Of a stretch of 64,000 bases of DNA, positions 33,104-44,826 are shown one piece after another. Source of the stretch: Telmatactis stephensoni (lineage: Eukaryota; Cnidaria; Anthozoa; Actiniaria; Isophelliidae); the NCBI GenBank assembly GCA_029948255.1, contig JALIZF010001847.1:558001-622000 (forward strand), written 5' to 3'. The notes under the pieces are model-generated. The model was not told where the DNA came from, ran no database searches, and saw nothing but the letters and a program-made list of their open reading frames with translations. Made by a program: the position numbers and the translations under genes. Each line of letters opens with the position of its first letter. The first letter of the stretch is position 1.

Positions 33104-33354
33104 CAAAGTTAATAGAGCGAAATGGTTTGGAAACTCGGCAAACATCAAAAGGACTGACAAAGAAGCAAACATGGATGTTGAGTAAGGCCTTGACCGTGCA
33201 CAATCTTTTGTTTTACCTTCATTTATTATGCTTGACTGACCTGACCCAAACGTTTTCATTGGCTGATTGTCTGATATATGCAGGGATGCTTTTGTTTTGT
33301 GCACGGTCACGGTTGGAAAAAGTGTTTCCTAACCATTCCACTCTATTAACTTTG
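33104..33354. mobile_element. Foldback MITE, ~250 bp
   Basis: CAAAGTTAATAGAGCGAAAT (33104) mirrors CCATTCCACTCTATTAACTTTG-type sequence ending at 33354. Inner pairing includes GGTTTGGAAAC / TTTCCTAACC and CCGTGCACAA / TTGTGCACGG. Open frames on both strands across this interval come from the repeat and are not gene evidence. Confidence 0.75.
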
Positions 33355-33689
33355 ATACAACTTAGCATCAATGGAAGTGATTCAGCCTCCTCGACTTTAT
33401 TCTTCTCTTGGGCTTTCTGTGTCAAAGAGAGACTGGGGAAGAGCAAAAAGGATAAACTTTTTTTAACACAGGAAATCCTAGAAGCCTACGGAGGAGACTA
33501 AAACATACATACCCGTAGTACATTTTTACATTTCTTAAGTATTAACGAAGTGACAATACTTGATAAGTCAATAACGTTAAATTATATTATCCATTGTATA
33601 GGTTTGCATTGATGACAGCGCGCCAATATCATCTGTGTGGTACCATTAAACCCGAGCCTATCACAGTCGACTAATAATTTGGCTTAACA

Positions 33690-35582
33690 ATGATCCATGT
33701 ACTGTTGTTACCACTTGTCGTTATTTCCACAACGTCCTTTTTTGCTGGATTCCTAGTTTTGGCTGTTCTTCCAGGAGCAATTTTCTTCGTGACGGCGACG
33801 GCTACCATTATGACGTGCTTCTCGTGCTACAAAATGTTAACATTCGTTGCTAATGTTGCACATGGTTTATCAAATGGATTTATATCAGCACAAATTGAAT
33901 ACATCGTTGAGGTTACTCCACTTTGTGCGCAAATCATTAGATTTTGGCGAGCGTGTCGCCGTAGAGGTATCATTGTTACGGGAAAAACATTATTTTGTCA
34001 AAGCTTGGACCTGATTGGACAAACTTCAATTAAAATATTAAGGTACATAGCCAATCAACATGAACTACACAAGAGAGCCATCCGGTACTTTTTACAAGCT
34101 ATACTATGGCCTTTCGTTCTACTGATTAAAGGAATGCTGTTAATTCGGCTGTGGACATTTAGAGTTTGTCAAACTATTCGGCGGGTTGTTATTTCACTAA
34201 TGTCGCCATTCATAAATGTGGGTATTTATTGCTTTGGGACCGACCCCACAACTTCTTTCATGCGCAAGATTATGTGTACCGTCCAAACCACTTGTAGTTG
34301 GCTACTTTTCTTAGTGATCCATGCACTCAAAATCATGCTTTGGATGCCCTATAGTATCTACATGTGGATGGCATCATTTCTGGTGTCAGATGAGATTCTT
34401 AGTCAAGGCAGTGGGGAAATCTTCCTGGAGGTTTTAAGAAAAGTTCCTGTTGTTGGAAACATTGGTATTGTCCAAAACATAGCAGAAGATGGAGTAATGC
34501 GAGCACATCATTGTCTGGAGACAGTTATGACTTTGAAAGAACACGTGATAAATGAGATATGCTTTCGTTATCACATGATCACAGATGGATTTCATTCTTA
34601 TGTCGACGACTATCGCAGTCTTCCTAGAGAAGTCATACTATTACTGGTACGAGAATCTTTGATCTCTGGACCAATTTTCAAGATCAAGCGATGGTTTCAG
34701 GTGAGCTGACAATCATTTAGTATTCAATTTCTGTTTGACATCATCCTACCAAATAATACCCTCCACCACCAAAAAGAACGAAACAAAGAGAACAAAGATA
34801 TATTATAAAATGCCTATGAAGCGAAAATTCTTTTAGTATAGTCTTAATGTTTGAAATACACGATTCCAAAGCTTGAGATGTCTTGGGTTAGAAATGATAA
34901 TTTTACAATTTTAATTCCAAAATGTGCCATTTGCATTCAAAAATGATCAGGGGGGATTCCTTCACGTTAGTGGAAATACCGTAAAGAAACGTCATCTTGG
35001 AATTGAAAAGGTTTAATTATTTGTGTGATAATTATTTTAAAGGGAGTACACAATTTTCATTTCTTACTGGTATGCCTTTCGTATTATTTACCATACTATA
35101 TCGATATTCTGCAACCAAAATGACGCCATGAGAACGTATAAAATCATCAATTTTAACCCTAGATTTTGATTCAGATTTTGTCTTGTTGTCTTGTAATTCA
35201 GACAGTAAATTTGATAATAAAAACACACACAAAATCGCGTCATAGGCACTTACATGAACATGTAACCTGTTTTTTTTCGCAATCCAACAATTTTTACAAC
35301 GTTATATGAGTTAGCAAAAACGTTTACGACCATTATAAAAGGTACGCATTTCTTCGTCTTTGTCTGAATTACTTTCCAGTCTTCATATTCCTAAACTTTC
35401 ATTTTTCTAATTACATAATTCCTCTTACTCCAATTTGCTTGGTTTCATTTTATTTCCAGGAGAACATACAATTTCAAGATATTTTACTTGTAACTGCAGA
35501 CAGACCAACGAACGAAGTCTCTTTTAAACATCAGGAACCAGTGACGTCACAACAAAATCGACGGCGACGTCAAACGAGCTGA
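33690..35582 (+). CDS. Multi-pass membrane protein of unknown family (2 exons)
   Basis: Exon 1 is 33690-34700 and ends ...TGGTTTCAG before GTGAGC. Exon 2 is 35460-35582 after a TTTTATTTCCAG acceptor, joined in phase 0, giving 377 residues. Hydrophobic segments lie at roughly residues 3-45, 130-153, 162-182 and 197-232. The last ~140 residues are mixed and probably face one side, ending in a basic tail (QQNRRRRQTS). There is no clear signal peptide cleavage site and no enzyme motif. I do not recognise the family. The long open frame, good donor and acceptor, phase agreement and AATAAA at 35796 support a real gene; non-coding 5' exons are likely upstream. Confidence 0.75.
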
Positions 35583-35795
35583 ACTTACAGAAAAATCATC
35601 TTACGATTTGCGTGATGCCTGGCACGATTTACATGACAGATCTTCAGTATTAGGTAATACTGAGAACTGAAGCAAAGATCTAAATATGTTTCTAAAGATA
35701 AATACATGTAGAAGACCTTTACAAAACAGACAAAAACATGGTATTTAAAATCAACAGTCGGAAACAATAATGTAAGAACTGTCTATGACAAAACA

Positions 35796-35801
35796 AATAA
35801 A
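35796..35801 (+). terminator. Polyadenylation signal AATAAA of the unknown membrane protein gene (possible)
   Basis: AATAAA about 214 bases after the stop at 35580-35582, a usual 3' UTR distance. The following 1.4 kb (to ~37250) shows no gene or clear repeat. Confidence 0.45.
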
Positions 35802-37249
35802 ACACAGATGGACTGAACCAAAGCAACGACTATAGTATGCTTAAAGTTGTACTTATGAATCTCCATTCACCTTGAGACTGTTAGGATTATCAGTTTAACT
35901 TAAAAGTTTAGCGGTCTTCGTTATCCTTGCTTTTAAGGAAAGATCTTTAAAATGATACCAACTTACTATGCTAGTATCAACCTTGTTGTAAAAAAGAGTG
36001 ATGAGCTAGACAGCAAAACAGAGTCCCTATTCACTTGCTATCAAGCTCGAAGACACAAGTTTCAAGTATCTAAAATTTCACACAGTAAGTTCGAGATTGT
36101 CATTATTTATCTAAATACACCGAATAATATACTGCTGAAGATGATAAAAATCACTTCAAATTTATATGACTGATGCATATTGATGTCAGTAAGGCTTTAG
36201 AAGAAAAATGTGTGCTTGGTGTTTGCTAGTTATATTCATAAGGTGAATTTGCTCCAACAAATTTGATACATCATGCACGTTTATCAATATTAAAATGTCA
36301 TTTACAATGTATTTATCAAAGTTGGTGTTGAAGCACAGAGAAAATGCGAAAAAATTATCAGCACTTGGTATTTTGATGCTCTGTGTTCCGTAAAGTAATT
36401 AAAGATGTCAAATGGTGGTTTTGAAGCGCAGGGAAATTGTTGTATAAAGAAAACTGTACTGTCCGTGAGTTTCTATAACTAATCAATATTCTCTATATAG
36501 AGCATACTAATAGTCCTTCGAATAAAGCAAATTGTTGTCTTCTGTCATTGTGCCAATTTTCATGCTTGTAGCAAAAAAACTGAACAATTCTGCACCATAT
36601 TCCTGCACTATTACAAGTGTTATAAGACGAATAAATTCTGATCTTATGACACACCTTGTGTCATTTTACTGCCTTCAGTTGATATCACATTATTCTCGAT
36701 TTAACGAACCATTTTTCTCGCACCGAAGACACAAAGTTAGAATTTTTAACTTTGATATAACGAAAATTCAACGTGTACTGAAATTGTCCAGAGTCAATTG
36801 GTAGTTCGTTGAATGGATGTTTAGTGCGCTATAAAGGCTGATTTACACGCTACGATTTGTCAGCCCGTTAGAGTTGTATTGTGTTAGCACTCCTTTTATA
36901 AGAAATCGGCCTGTCGGAACAAAAAGAATTCGAAGAGGTCATATAAATAAATAAACCTTTTTATTGGTGGCAATGAAAATAATCAAGACTTTATGAACGT
37001 TTTATTCCGTACGTTGTGTGGTTGAGATGCCGTACCTCCCATGTGCCATTCTCAATTCAAAGTCTAGTTAAAGGCAAATGTTGGCTTGCTTCCGTGTGCT
37101 GAATGTCTAGGCCATTTAAAAGATGTTGTAGACTTTTAAAAGAGTAGTAGTCTTACTTATAGTATATTAAAATTAGTCTAAAACGCAGTAGCATGTCACA
37201 TCACGTGACGATGTCTCAGTCTCTATCTACACTGTACATACATTAGATA

Positions 37250-38090
37250 ATTACTCGTGCCCAGGCCTTTAGGCCGGCAACGAGTTATAAAATGCAAATG
37301 TTTTTTTTTTTTTTTTCCTCTGTTCGTCACCAGAAGAGGCCTTTCTTGCGCAATCGGTCACGTGTTAAAGCTCCTGATTGGTTCAGAGCGCAAGAAACAA
37401 TGCCCTTCATTCATCACCTTTGAGCGAGTGCGAACTCTTCGAAGGTCTTCGAAGTGAACGCCAGTCAGGAACTTTAGGAATGCAAGATGGCGGACAGCCC
37501 AAAAAATAGCTTTCAGAGACAGGCTTTTCCAGCAGTGAGACAATAGAAAATGGAGCTTTTAACTCGAGATATACCTAGACACTTATAAGAGCTTCAGAAT
37601 GGGCTGTTATTTTGGGCTTGATCTCTAATACTTTGACCAAATATCGAACTCTCAATGGAGTACTGAAGCTGAAGCTCTCGCGACTCGTAGCAATTCCTTT
37701 GAGCTGGAGATCTACGAATTTCTCACCCTACATGTTGCTAAACGAACGCACATAGAGGCAAGTCAATTATATTTTTCGTTCAAGCATTCAATAGATCTTG
37801 AGAGGTTTTTGTATTGAATTTTAACACAATTCTGGCCAGACAATGTATTTATATATTTTCATGGAACCAAGGCTCTATTTGACCTGATTCGTTTGGTCAC
37901 GTAATGGATAAAACATCTGAAACATGAACGAAAAACATATATACACGATTTTTAATTTGTTATTGTCTCAAAAACGTCGTTGTAGAAGTCTTTACAGCAA
38001 ACAATTGAGATATAAAGTGAAATAAAAAGCTGAATAAACTGGTATATTTTTGCATGTTGGAGACATCTAATTAGTAATACCCAGTGAAAA
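37250..38090 (+). repeat. Dispersed repeat R2, copy c (longest)
   Basis: Begins TTACTCGTGCCCAGGCC..GGCCGGCAACGAGTT, an imperfect palindrome, with a T-run and CTGATTGGTTCAGAGCGCAA. It continues through the R2 core shared with 23797-24475 (reverse) and 38095-38640 (direct). No shared coding frame. Confidence 0.75.
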
Positions 38091-38094
38091 ATAA

Positions 38095-38640
38095 TGCCCC
38101 TCATTCATCACCTTTGAGCGCGTGCGAACTCTCCGTAGTGAAGGCAAGCCAGGAACTTTAGGAATGCAAGATGACAGACTTCAAAGAAAATAGCTTTCAG
38201 GACAGGCTGTTCCAGGAGTAGAACAATGGAAAGTGGAGCTTTTAACTCGAGATATACCTATACACTTATAAGAGCTTCAGGATGGGCTGATATTTTGAGC
38301 TTCATCTCCAATACTTTGACCAAATATTGAACTCTAAATGGAGTACTTCAAAGCAGGCCCTCGCGATAAAGACTATTTCCTATGAGCTGGAAATCTACGA
38401 ATTTCTCATCCTACATGTTGCTAAACGAACATACATAGAAGCAAGGCAATTATATTCCTCATTCAGGCGTTCATGACAAGAGAGCTTGAGAGGTTTTGTA
38501 CTGAATCGTAATATTGGAATTCTGAAGCAGACCATTGCATGGAACTTGACCTTGATTGCGCGTTTGGTCAGGTAACGTCTTTTATTCATACATAAAACAT
38601 CCGAAACATGAACGAAAAAATACAGTATTTGTCAATTGTG
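38095..38640 (+). repeat. Dispersed repeat R2, copy d (tandem with c)
   Basis: Repeats the core of copy c from CCCCTCATTCATCACCTTTG through CATGAACGAAAAA with point changes and small indels. It lacks the first ~150 bases of copy c. Direct tandem arrangement points to local duplication. Confidence 0.75.
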
Positions 38641-39157
38641 TCAAGATGTTCAGTTCTTGAGATCGATAGAATAAAATGAGAGATTTAACACTGTGTGTGG
38701 TTGAATTATATTTGCCTTTAGTTTAATAATTGAACATGTCAAAAAATGTAAATAATTTGGCTGTCACGGTAGTCCGATATACAAAGTCATAAGTAGACGC
38801 ACTGAGTGGTTTTTTTTTTTTCGGGCTACACAAATGTGTGTGTATATAGGTGTAGTAGAGACGACAGAGAGAATACAATCTCCAGTTTGCTAGGGCGATG
38901 TTTCTCACCGAGTTAACCAAAAATGTGAAAGTATGCCTTGTTGAAGGAAAAGCAGTGCGCGGCCGCAAGCGTAACTAGAACGTTTCGGAATCCAAGTTTC
39001 TCCCGGCCTATACTACATCATCCCACATCTTTTTTGTTACGAACCCATAAAACTGAAAAGCGACGGTGTTTGGAAAAAAAAACATTTTGGAACTTTTAGA
39101 CTCGAGTAAACAATCCAACGCGTAATTTGAGAATGAAGATTGACGGTGCATGAGTTT

Positions 39158-39281
39158 GACTAATCGTCGCGGGTCGCGGGTCGCGTGTTCGATGTCGCGG
39201 GTGCGGGTGGTTGGTCGCGGGTGCGGGTAGGATGGTCGCGGGTGCGAAATTCAAAAAAAAAAAAAAAAAAGACAAAAACCT
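39158..39281. repeat. GC-rich (GTCGCGGGTGCGGGT)n minisatellite with poly-A
   Basis: Six or so GTCGCGGGT words with variable spacers, then GCGAAATTC and an 18-base A run. The base composition contrasts sharply with the AT-rich surroundings. The A-run at the end suggests a retroposed origin. Confidence 0.7.
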
Positions 39282-39666
39282 AAACAAAGGGTAGAAAAAT
39301 CGAAGTACAAAAAAAAACAAAAAAAACCAGGATTCACGGAATTTAATATTTCCAAATCATTCTGCACTGTAGTAAATCGATCCGCTAACTTATTCAGCCG
39401 TCACACAATTAACAATTCTTCCTGCCGTCTGCAGCATCTAGGAAAACTGTTGTCAATCTGTCAATATTCATTTTGAGGGCTTCTTCTTGTGTTTGATGTT
39501 TATGTGATGACTCTGTGTTTGACCCTACAGTACTTGAATGTTTTCTCTATGCCGTGACAACTTAAAAACTGACCTAGACATTTGCTCGTGTGTCGAATAA
39601 ACCCGGATTCATTCTTGTTATTCATTTTTAGCAAACATATCTAGCTTAATTCCATAGGTTTGTGAC

Positions 39667-39798
39667 TACCCTGGGCTCCAGGGGTTTATTATTCGCTTTC
39701 TTTAGAGAGTTGCTTTCTTTAGAGAGTTCTTCTCTGTGACTCTCCTATCAAGTAAATAAACGTCGGAACGAGACGATAAACCCCTGGCACCCAGGGTA
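39667..39798. mobile_element. 132-bp MITE with 9-bp target-site duplication
   Basis: Ends TACCCTGGGCTCCAGGGGTT and AACCCCTGGCACCCAGGGTA are inverted repeats. Both flanks read GTTTGTGAC (39658-39666 and 39799-39807). The interior holds a short direct repeat CTTTCTTTAGAGAGTT. The 9-bp duplication fits a Mutator-like origin. Confidence 0.88.
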
Positions 39799-39867
39799 GT
39801 TTGTGACGGTCTGTGATCGGCACAACTAAAAATTCTTTGATATGTGTAATAAACAAAACTATCATTC

Positions 39868-40336
39868 ATACTCATGACAAAGTGTCCCCTGTGTATATTG
39901 TAGAGGGGGACCGTCTATCATAGACCATTCATATACTCATGACAAAGTGTCCCCTGTGTATATTGTGAGGGGGGACTGTCTATCATAGACCATTCATAGT
40001 CATGACAAAGTGTCTTCTGTGTATATTGTGAAGGGGGACTGTCTATCATAGACCATTCATACTCATGACAAAGTGTCCCCTGTGTATATTGTGAAGGGGG
40101 ACAGTCTCTCATAGACCATTCATACTCATGACAAAGTGTCCCCTGTGTATATTGTGAAGGGGGACTGTCTCTCATAGACCATTCATACTCATGACAAAGT
40201 GTCCCTGTGTATATTTTGAAGGGGGACTGTCTATCATAGACCATTCATACTCATGTCAAAGTGTCCCGTGTGTATATTGTAGAGGGGGACTGTCTATCAT
40301 AGACCATTCATAGTCATGACAAAGTGTCCCCTGTGC
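39868..40336. repeat. 63-bp minisatellite, ~7.5 units
   Basis: The unit runs ACTCATGACAAAGTGTCCCC ... AAGGGGGACTGTCTATCATA ... GACCATTCAT with few variants; units lose or gain 1-2 bases. Because 63 is divisible by three, the minus strand stays open with a 21-residue repeat. That frame has no flanking gene, so it is an arithmetic artefact. Confidence 0.92.
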
Positions 40337-40339
40337 CAA

Positions 40340-41690
40340 AGCGACACGCATGCAGGCATACATAATCAAACACCGGCAACAACTCGGAGAATAGAGATGC
40401 ACATATGGCAATGTTTAAAAAAATATTGAATGGTCTTAAAAAACTTCAATGCCTTTGTAATTTACACACCTTACTGGTAAAGGATTGAATATTCAATATC
40501 AAGAAATAAAAAAAATTCATCTCCTAGTTTTCAAGAAACAGTATTATTAACGTGGATGTCGAAATTCCGAGATAAACGCAGCAATTTAGTGCTTTACGTA
40601 CAGTCATCTCAACGGCGATCAAAAATAGCAAATACGATGACATATTCACAAAATAAAGAACCATGCCTTGGTATTATTTAGAACTAAAAATATTGCAACT
40701 TTTCTTTGGAAAATTATTGTTATAAAATTTATTTAGTAGAGCACCCGCGGTTTTAAATTTCTTCAAAGTTAAATAATTGCTCCGTTTTTACTCAAAATCG
40801 GCTTAATAGAATTTCTTTAAACGCTCTCACATTATAGACAAACATTTGATTTACAAAGTCTCATAAATCGTTTTGCTTGTGGAGGTCTGGATTTTGAGAA
40901 AATTGGCAAAATTTCAAATCAAGTGTATAACAATTTCGATGTTAAAAAAGCTCCGATTTCAACCAAACTAGCATCATTATAAAATTTGGTCCATTTGTAG
41001 TAGGTGTAGGTGTGCGTAAAAAGTTTGGTCAACTTAATTCTGTAACGCAATTAATAGCCGCTTCAATTCGACTACCCGCGCACTGGCGAAATAGGGTCCA
41101 GCCACCTTAAGCATGTAAACGTTAGCTTAACTAATAAATATAAAAAATATGGCAAATACTAACCCCTAACCATAAGAATACAGTAAGTTTCCAATTCAAT
41201 CCTAGAATACAGGATACCTCGTTCCGAAATGGTATAATTACACTAATTTTGTAGGAATTTCGATCATATGCAAGAAACTTCCATCGAGCGATCAATGGGG
41301 GACAGTTTATCATAGCGTGTGTGTAAACGCACGCGCAATAACGTTTACGCATGCGTAAAACCATAAGGGGACACTTTAAAATGGGGAGACATTCGCGCAT
41401 ATTACACCGGTCATATTTTTGGGCCCTAAAAAGTTCGTCGGGCAGATAGATAGAAAGAACGTAAGAAAGAGAGAAGATGAGAAACAGCGGTATAGGCGCC
41501 ATTGTCGTCATTATGGATGGTAGTTAGAGGTAAAATCCATCCTTTTGTATGGTCGGCATCAGGGTGGCAGCGTTGCCGCGGGGGAGTAGCTATACTTGAA
41601 AGTATCCTTTTGTGGATGATACTTGGGTATCAATAAGGCTTTTTCGACAGGGTCGGGTCTTTCTTTATTTCTGTGACGAAAAATATAAGC
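40340..41690. other. Gene-free stretch
   Basis: AT-rich up to ~41050, then mixed. No coding similarity, RNA gene or strong repeat seen. CGCACGCGCAATAACGTTTA near 41330 is a local GC-rich block. Confidence 0.5.
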
Positions 41691-41850
41691 GACACCGGCG
41701 GAGATCGTCATTGTATATAGAGTAGATACAGTAGATATATAGAGTGCATCAAACGAGCGGGGATAGAGCCCGGAGGGGACCGGTCGTTGGGGTCTCTCCT
41801 AGGGGAACTTCCAGGGCACGAGTGAACGCACTGGTGCGTCTAGTTAAGGA

Positions 41851-42030
41851 ATATAAAACGCGCGCGCATGTCTCTGTATTGTGATATAAACACGATGGAA
41901 GATGCAGAGCAAGAGAAAAGCAAGCTTAGGAACACGAGGTGTAGCCGAGTGTTTCTCTTGCTTTTCGAGTGCTCTTCATCTTCCATCGTGTTTATATCAC
42001 AGTACAGAGACATGCGCGCGCGTTTTATAT
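41851..42030. mobile_element. 180-bp near-palindrome, ~75-bp arms
   Basis: ATATAAAACGCGCGCGCATG at the left mirrors CATGCGCGCGCGTTTTATAT at the right. Pairing covers TCTCTGTA, GTGATATAAACACGATGGAA and GAGCA. A related half-site (CATGTCTCTGTCCTTTGATA, GTGCGCGCGTTATAT) follows at ~42069-42127. Extruded, it would form a long cruciform; most likely a foldback transposon. Confidence 0.8.
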
Positions 42031-43161
42031 TGCTTTTATAAAATATGTTCGACGTTTTTTGAGCGAGCCATGTCTCTGTCCTTTGATATAAACATGGAAG
42101 CCAGCCAATCAGTGCGCGCGTTATATCTCAAATATTTTATAAAGATAAGTATATCGTAATGTAAGATCTTGTCAGGGCGTTTTGAGACCACATACAGCAA
42201 GTTGAAATTGTTGATGTATTTGTACACGAGCAATCGCAGTTTGCGGTTATATTGATTATTCCGAATTCATCCTTTGTAAACGTCATCACTGATCTACATG
42301 GACTTTCTAACTAATATACAACCCATCCGGGCCGGAACCGTTTCGATTTTTGGACCTGTGAAAAAGGGGGTCCTGTTTTCAAACCGTATCAAATCGACAC
42401 CATGTACACAGCTGGACTTGTTCAAAAGTGCCAATTTCAAAGATTCCTCTGCAACCTATGCACATGGCGAAGAACTGAAACTGTAATGATTTGGCGCTTA
42501 GTCATTATCAGACCAATTCAGTGTAAACAAAATGATTTATATTATCTAGCCCATATCGTTTCTCATGCAAACATAGCCTTGGACCTGACCTTTGAGTCAG
42601 AATTATGATTTTTCATGGAGATTTCAAAAAGTAATTGAAACGCGCTTTATTTACATGAGTAGTGCTGGAATTAGAACAATAACACCACTGAATTTATGTT
42701 TAATTTAGAACGATTTATGTGAAGTTCGACGTATCTATGCAGACCTTGATTTTGTCAAACATGTTTTACATGTAGTAACAATAGCGTAGCCAGATATTTT
42801 TGCATGAGGGTTCTAGGCCTTGCACTCAGTGCCGTGACTCAAAGCAAAGTGGGTTTGCATGGTCAGATTTGCTATACTGAAATATACAATACATTTCCCA
42901 TAGTAAACATTTTGTTACAGCAGCTATTCTGTTTCAGCCTTTTAAAGTGGGCTTACAAGGTCAGATCTGATATATATATTTATAATAGGTAATAATTCGG
43001 AACCCCTGAAACCCGTCCTTAGTATACATTCTGTTGCGGCATGCAGCTGTTCTGTTTCCAGTCCTTTATGCTTAGAAGATAGGCGGAATGAATATTCCAA
43101 TTTAACATCAGTACAATAAAAACGATTACAAAGGTCTCTCAAACTCGTCATCTGACTTTTT

Positions 43162-44820
43162 CTAAAAGGTTTGTGGACGAAGTTTCATCTCACTTGATTT
43201 CATGGATAGATAATTACCATGGAAGGAACGCCAGCTTAGTCCTTTACTATCATCTTGCTTTCCTAGGTATTTACCATTCAGATTAGAGTTATGGCAGCTT
43301 TTATACCACCAGGCACCAGAAAATAAAACAGCACAATTTTCACTGTGTTGGTCATTATCCCTGTCCTTTGTAGTAAAAGCCATGTTGTTATGATATACCA
43401 ATGAGTCCCCAGCAGTACCTGAATACGAGCCTACACTCAGTCTGTACTTGTCTGATTCATTACCAACACTAAAACTACCATATTTGGCATACTTCCTAAC
43501 TCCTCCCCAGTCCTCCAAATCCAAACGAAGTGTTGATGGAGTTCTTGCTGTGAGTCGATGAATGTAGTCGTTCCCCAACCAGAACTCACCATTCAGGTCT
43601 CCGAGTCCAGTTTTGTATTGTTGCCAATTGCGATAAAAGTCAACTGATCCATCTTCTCTTCTTTGAAACACTGTCCACCCCCCACCGTCAGTTGTCATGT
43701 CACAATAGACTTGAAATGCAGCCTGGTTGTCAGGTTTTACTGTGTAGACACCGTTACGTCTCTCTCCTGATTTGAAGATCTCCGAACAGTCTTTATGAGG
43801 ATCACGTATCTGCAGAGTTACTATAGTGTCTACTTGTGCAAATGAAGAGCTTCTAGCAGAGCACACAAACACACCTGAGTCTAATCTCTTCGATTTCCTT
43901 ATAATCAAAGAACCTCGTCTAATCTCGGACCTACCAGCAGGAAGCAGACCATTTTCCTTTCTCCAGCTGATAACTGGCTGAGGGTCACCACTAGCAGTAC
44001 AGTTAAGAACCACAGAAACGCCAGGGTTCGCTTCATATATTGAGGGAGGCTTAATAACAAACACGGGCAACTGAATGATATTTACAATAATTCCTGACTT
44101 AGCCGACCCAAGACGGTTTTCTGCTTTGCAAATATATGTCCCAGAGTCGTCTTTTTTAGATCTCAACAAGGTTAACTGCCCATCCTTGACTATTGTGCGA
44201 TAAGTTGGGAGACTACCAAAAGCCTTAGACCATGTGACTTTTGGCTTAGGATTTCCGGTTACGTAGCACTTAGGAAGAGTAATATTATCTCCTATCTTAC
44301 TGTAGATGGAATCTGTTTTCAAGGTCAGTCGTGGGCGGAAGTTCACTTCAAGGATAGCGGTATTGTGTACTTTGCCAAGAATATTAGAAGCCTTACATTG
44401 ATAGATTCCTGAGTCTTCCGATGTGACGTGTTTTATTTCAAGTCTACCACTACTGTCAGTTAATGATCTGTTATTAGTCAATAAACCATTCTTTTTACTC
44501 CACACAATGAGAGGTTTAGGATAACCACTTGCAGAACATCGTAAGATAGCAGACTGACCTTCATTAACAATCAAACGAGGAGGTGAAATCAATACTGATG
44601 GAGATGTTAAAGAAGGACCAGGATCTCCTTTGAGTCCAGGCAAACCTCGAGGACCAGGGGCTCCATTCCTTCCAGGATCGCCTTTAAATCCACGAGGTCC
44701 ACGTTTTCCTCTCCTTCCTGGTTTACCCATAGGTCCTCTTCCTCCTCGATTACCTTTTTGTCCTTTATCTCCTGGTTTCCCTGGTGGACCAGGGATTGCA
44801 ATCCAGTACTTGGTACGGAA
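43162..44820 (-). CDS. CniFL-2: collagen-Ig3-fibrinogen protein, 5' part missing
   Basis: Minus-strand open frame running from the collagen start to the stop at 43162. The first in-frame Met is at 44730 (522 residues), but the frame is open back to ~44850 and includes about 20 Gly-X-Y triplets. Three Ig domains follow, each with paired Cys and a DSG.Y.C motif, then a fibrinogen domain (~last 215 residues) with [18 protein letters not shown], the calcium-site-like DRDND and [14 protein letters not shown]. It is close to CniFL-1 throughout and has none of its frameshifts. The membrane helix and coiled coil of CniFL-1 have no counterpart: homology stops at ~44815 where an inverted-repeat element begins. 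Without them the product would lack any export signal, so either a 5' exon was not recognised or the gene is truncated. Confidence 0.82.
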   Translation of the reverse strand, partial: FRTKYWIAIPGPPGKPGDKGQKGNRGGRGPMGKPGRRGKRGPRGFKGDPGRNGAPGPRGLPGLKGDPGPSLTSPSVLISPPRLIVNEGQSAILRCSASGYPKPLIVWSKKNGLLTNNRSLTDSSGRLEIKHVTSEDSGIYQCKASNILGKVHNTAILEVNFRPRLTLKTDSIYSKIGDNITLPKCYVTGNPKPKVTWSKAFGSLPTYRTIVKDGQLTLLRSKKDDSGTYICKAENRLGSAKSGIIVNIIQLPVFVIKPPSIYEANPGVSVVLNCTASGDPQPVISWRKENGLLPAGRSEIRRGSLIIRKSKRLDSGVFVCSARSSSFAQVDTIVTLQIRDPHKDCSEIFKSGERRNGVYTVKPDNQAAFQVYCDMTTDGGGWTVFQRREDGSVDFYRNWQQYKTGLGDLNGEFWLGNDYIHRLTARTPSTLRLDLEDWGGVRKYAKYGSFSVGNESDKYRLSVGSYSGTAGDSLVYHNNMAFTTKDRDNDQHSENCAVLFSGAWWYKSCHNSNLNGKYLGKQDDSKGLSWRSFHGNYLSMKSSEMKLRPQTF

Positions 44821-44826
44821 TTGGAC

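Noticed and set aside
33094..33501. 135-codon frame upstream of the membrane-protein gene
   Set aside because: It spans a foldback element (33104-33354), has no domain, and a frame also exists on the opposite strand as expected for an inverted repeat.
39918..40244. Repeat-protein gene on the minus strand
   Set aside because: The frame is entirely the 63-bp minisatellite, with no start context, splice signal or flanking coding sequence.
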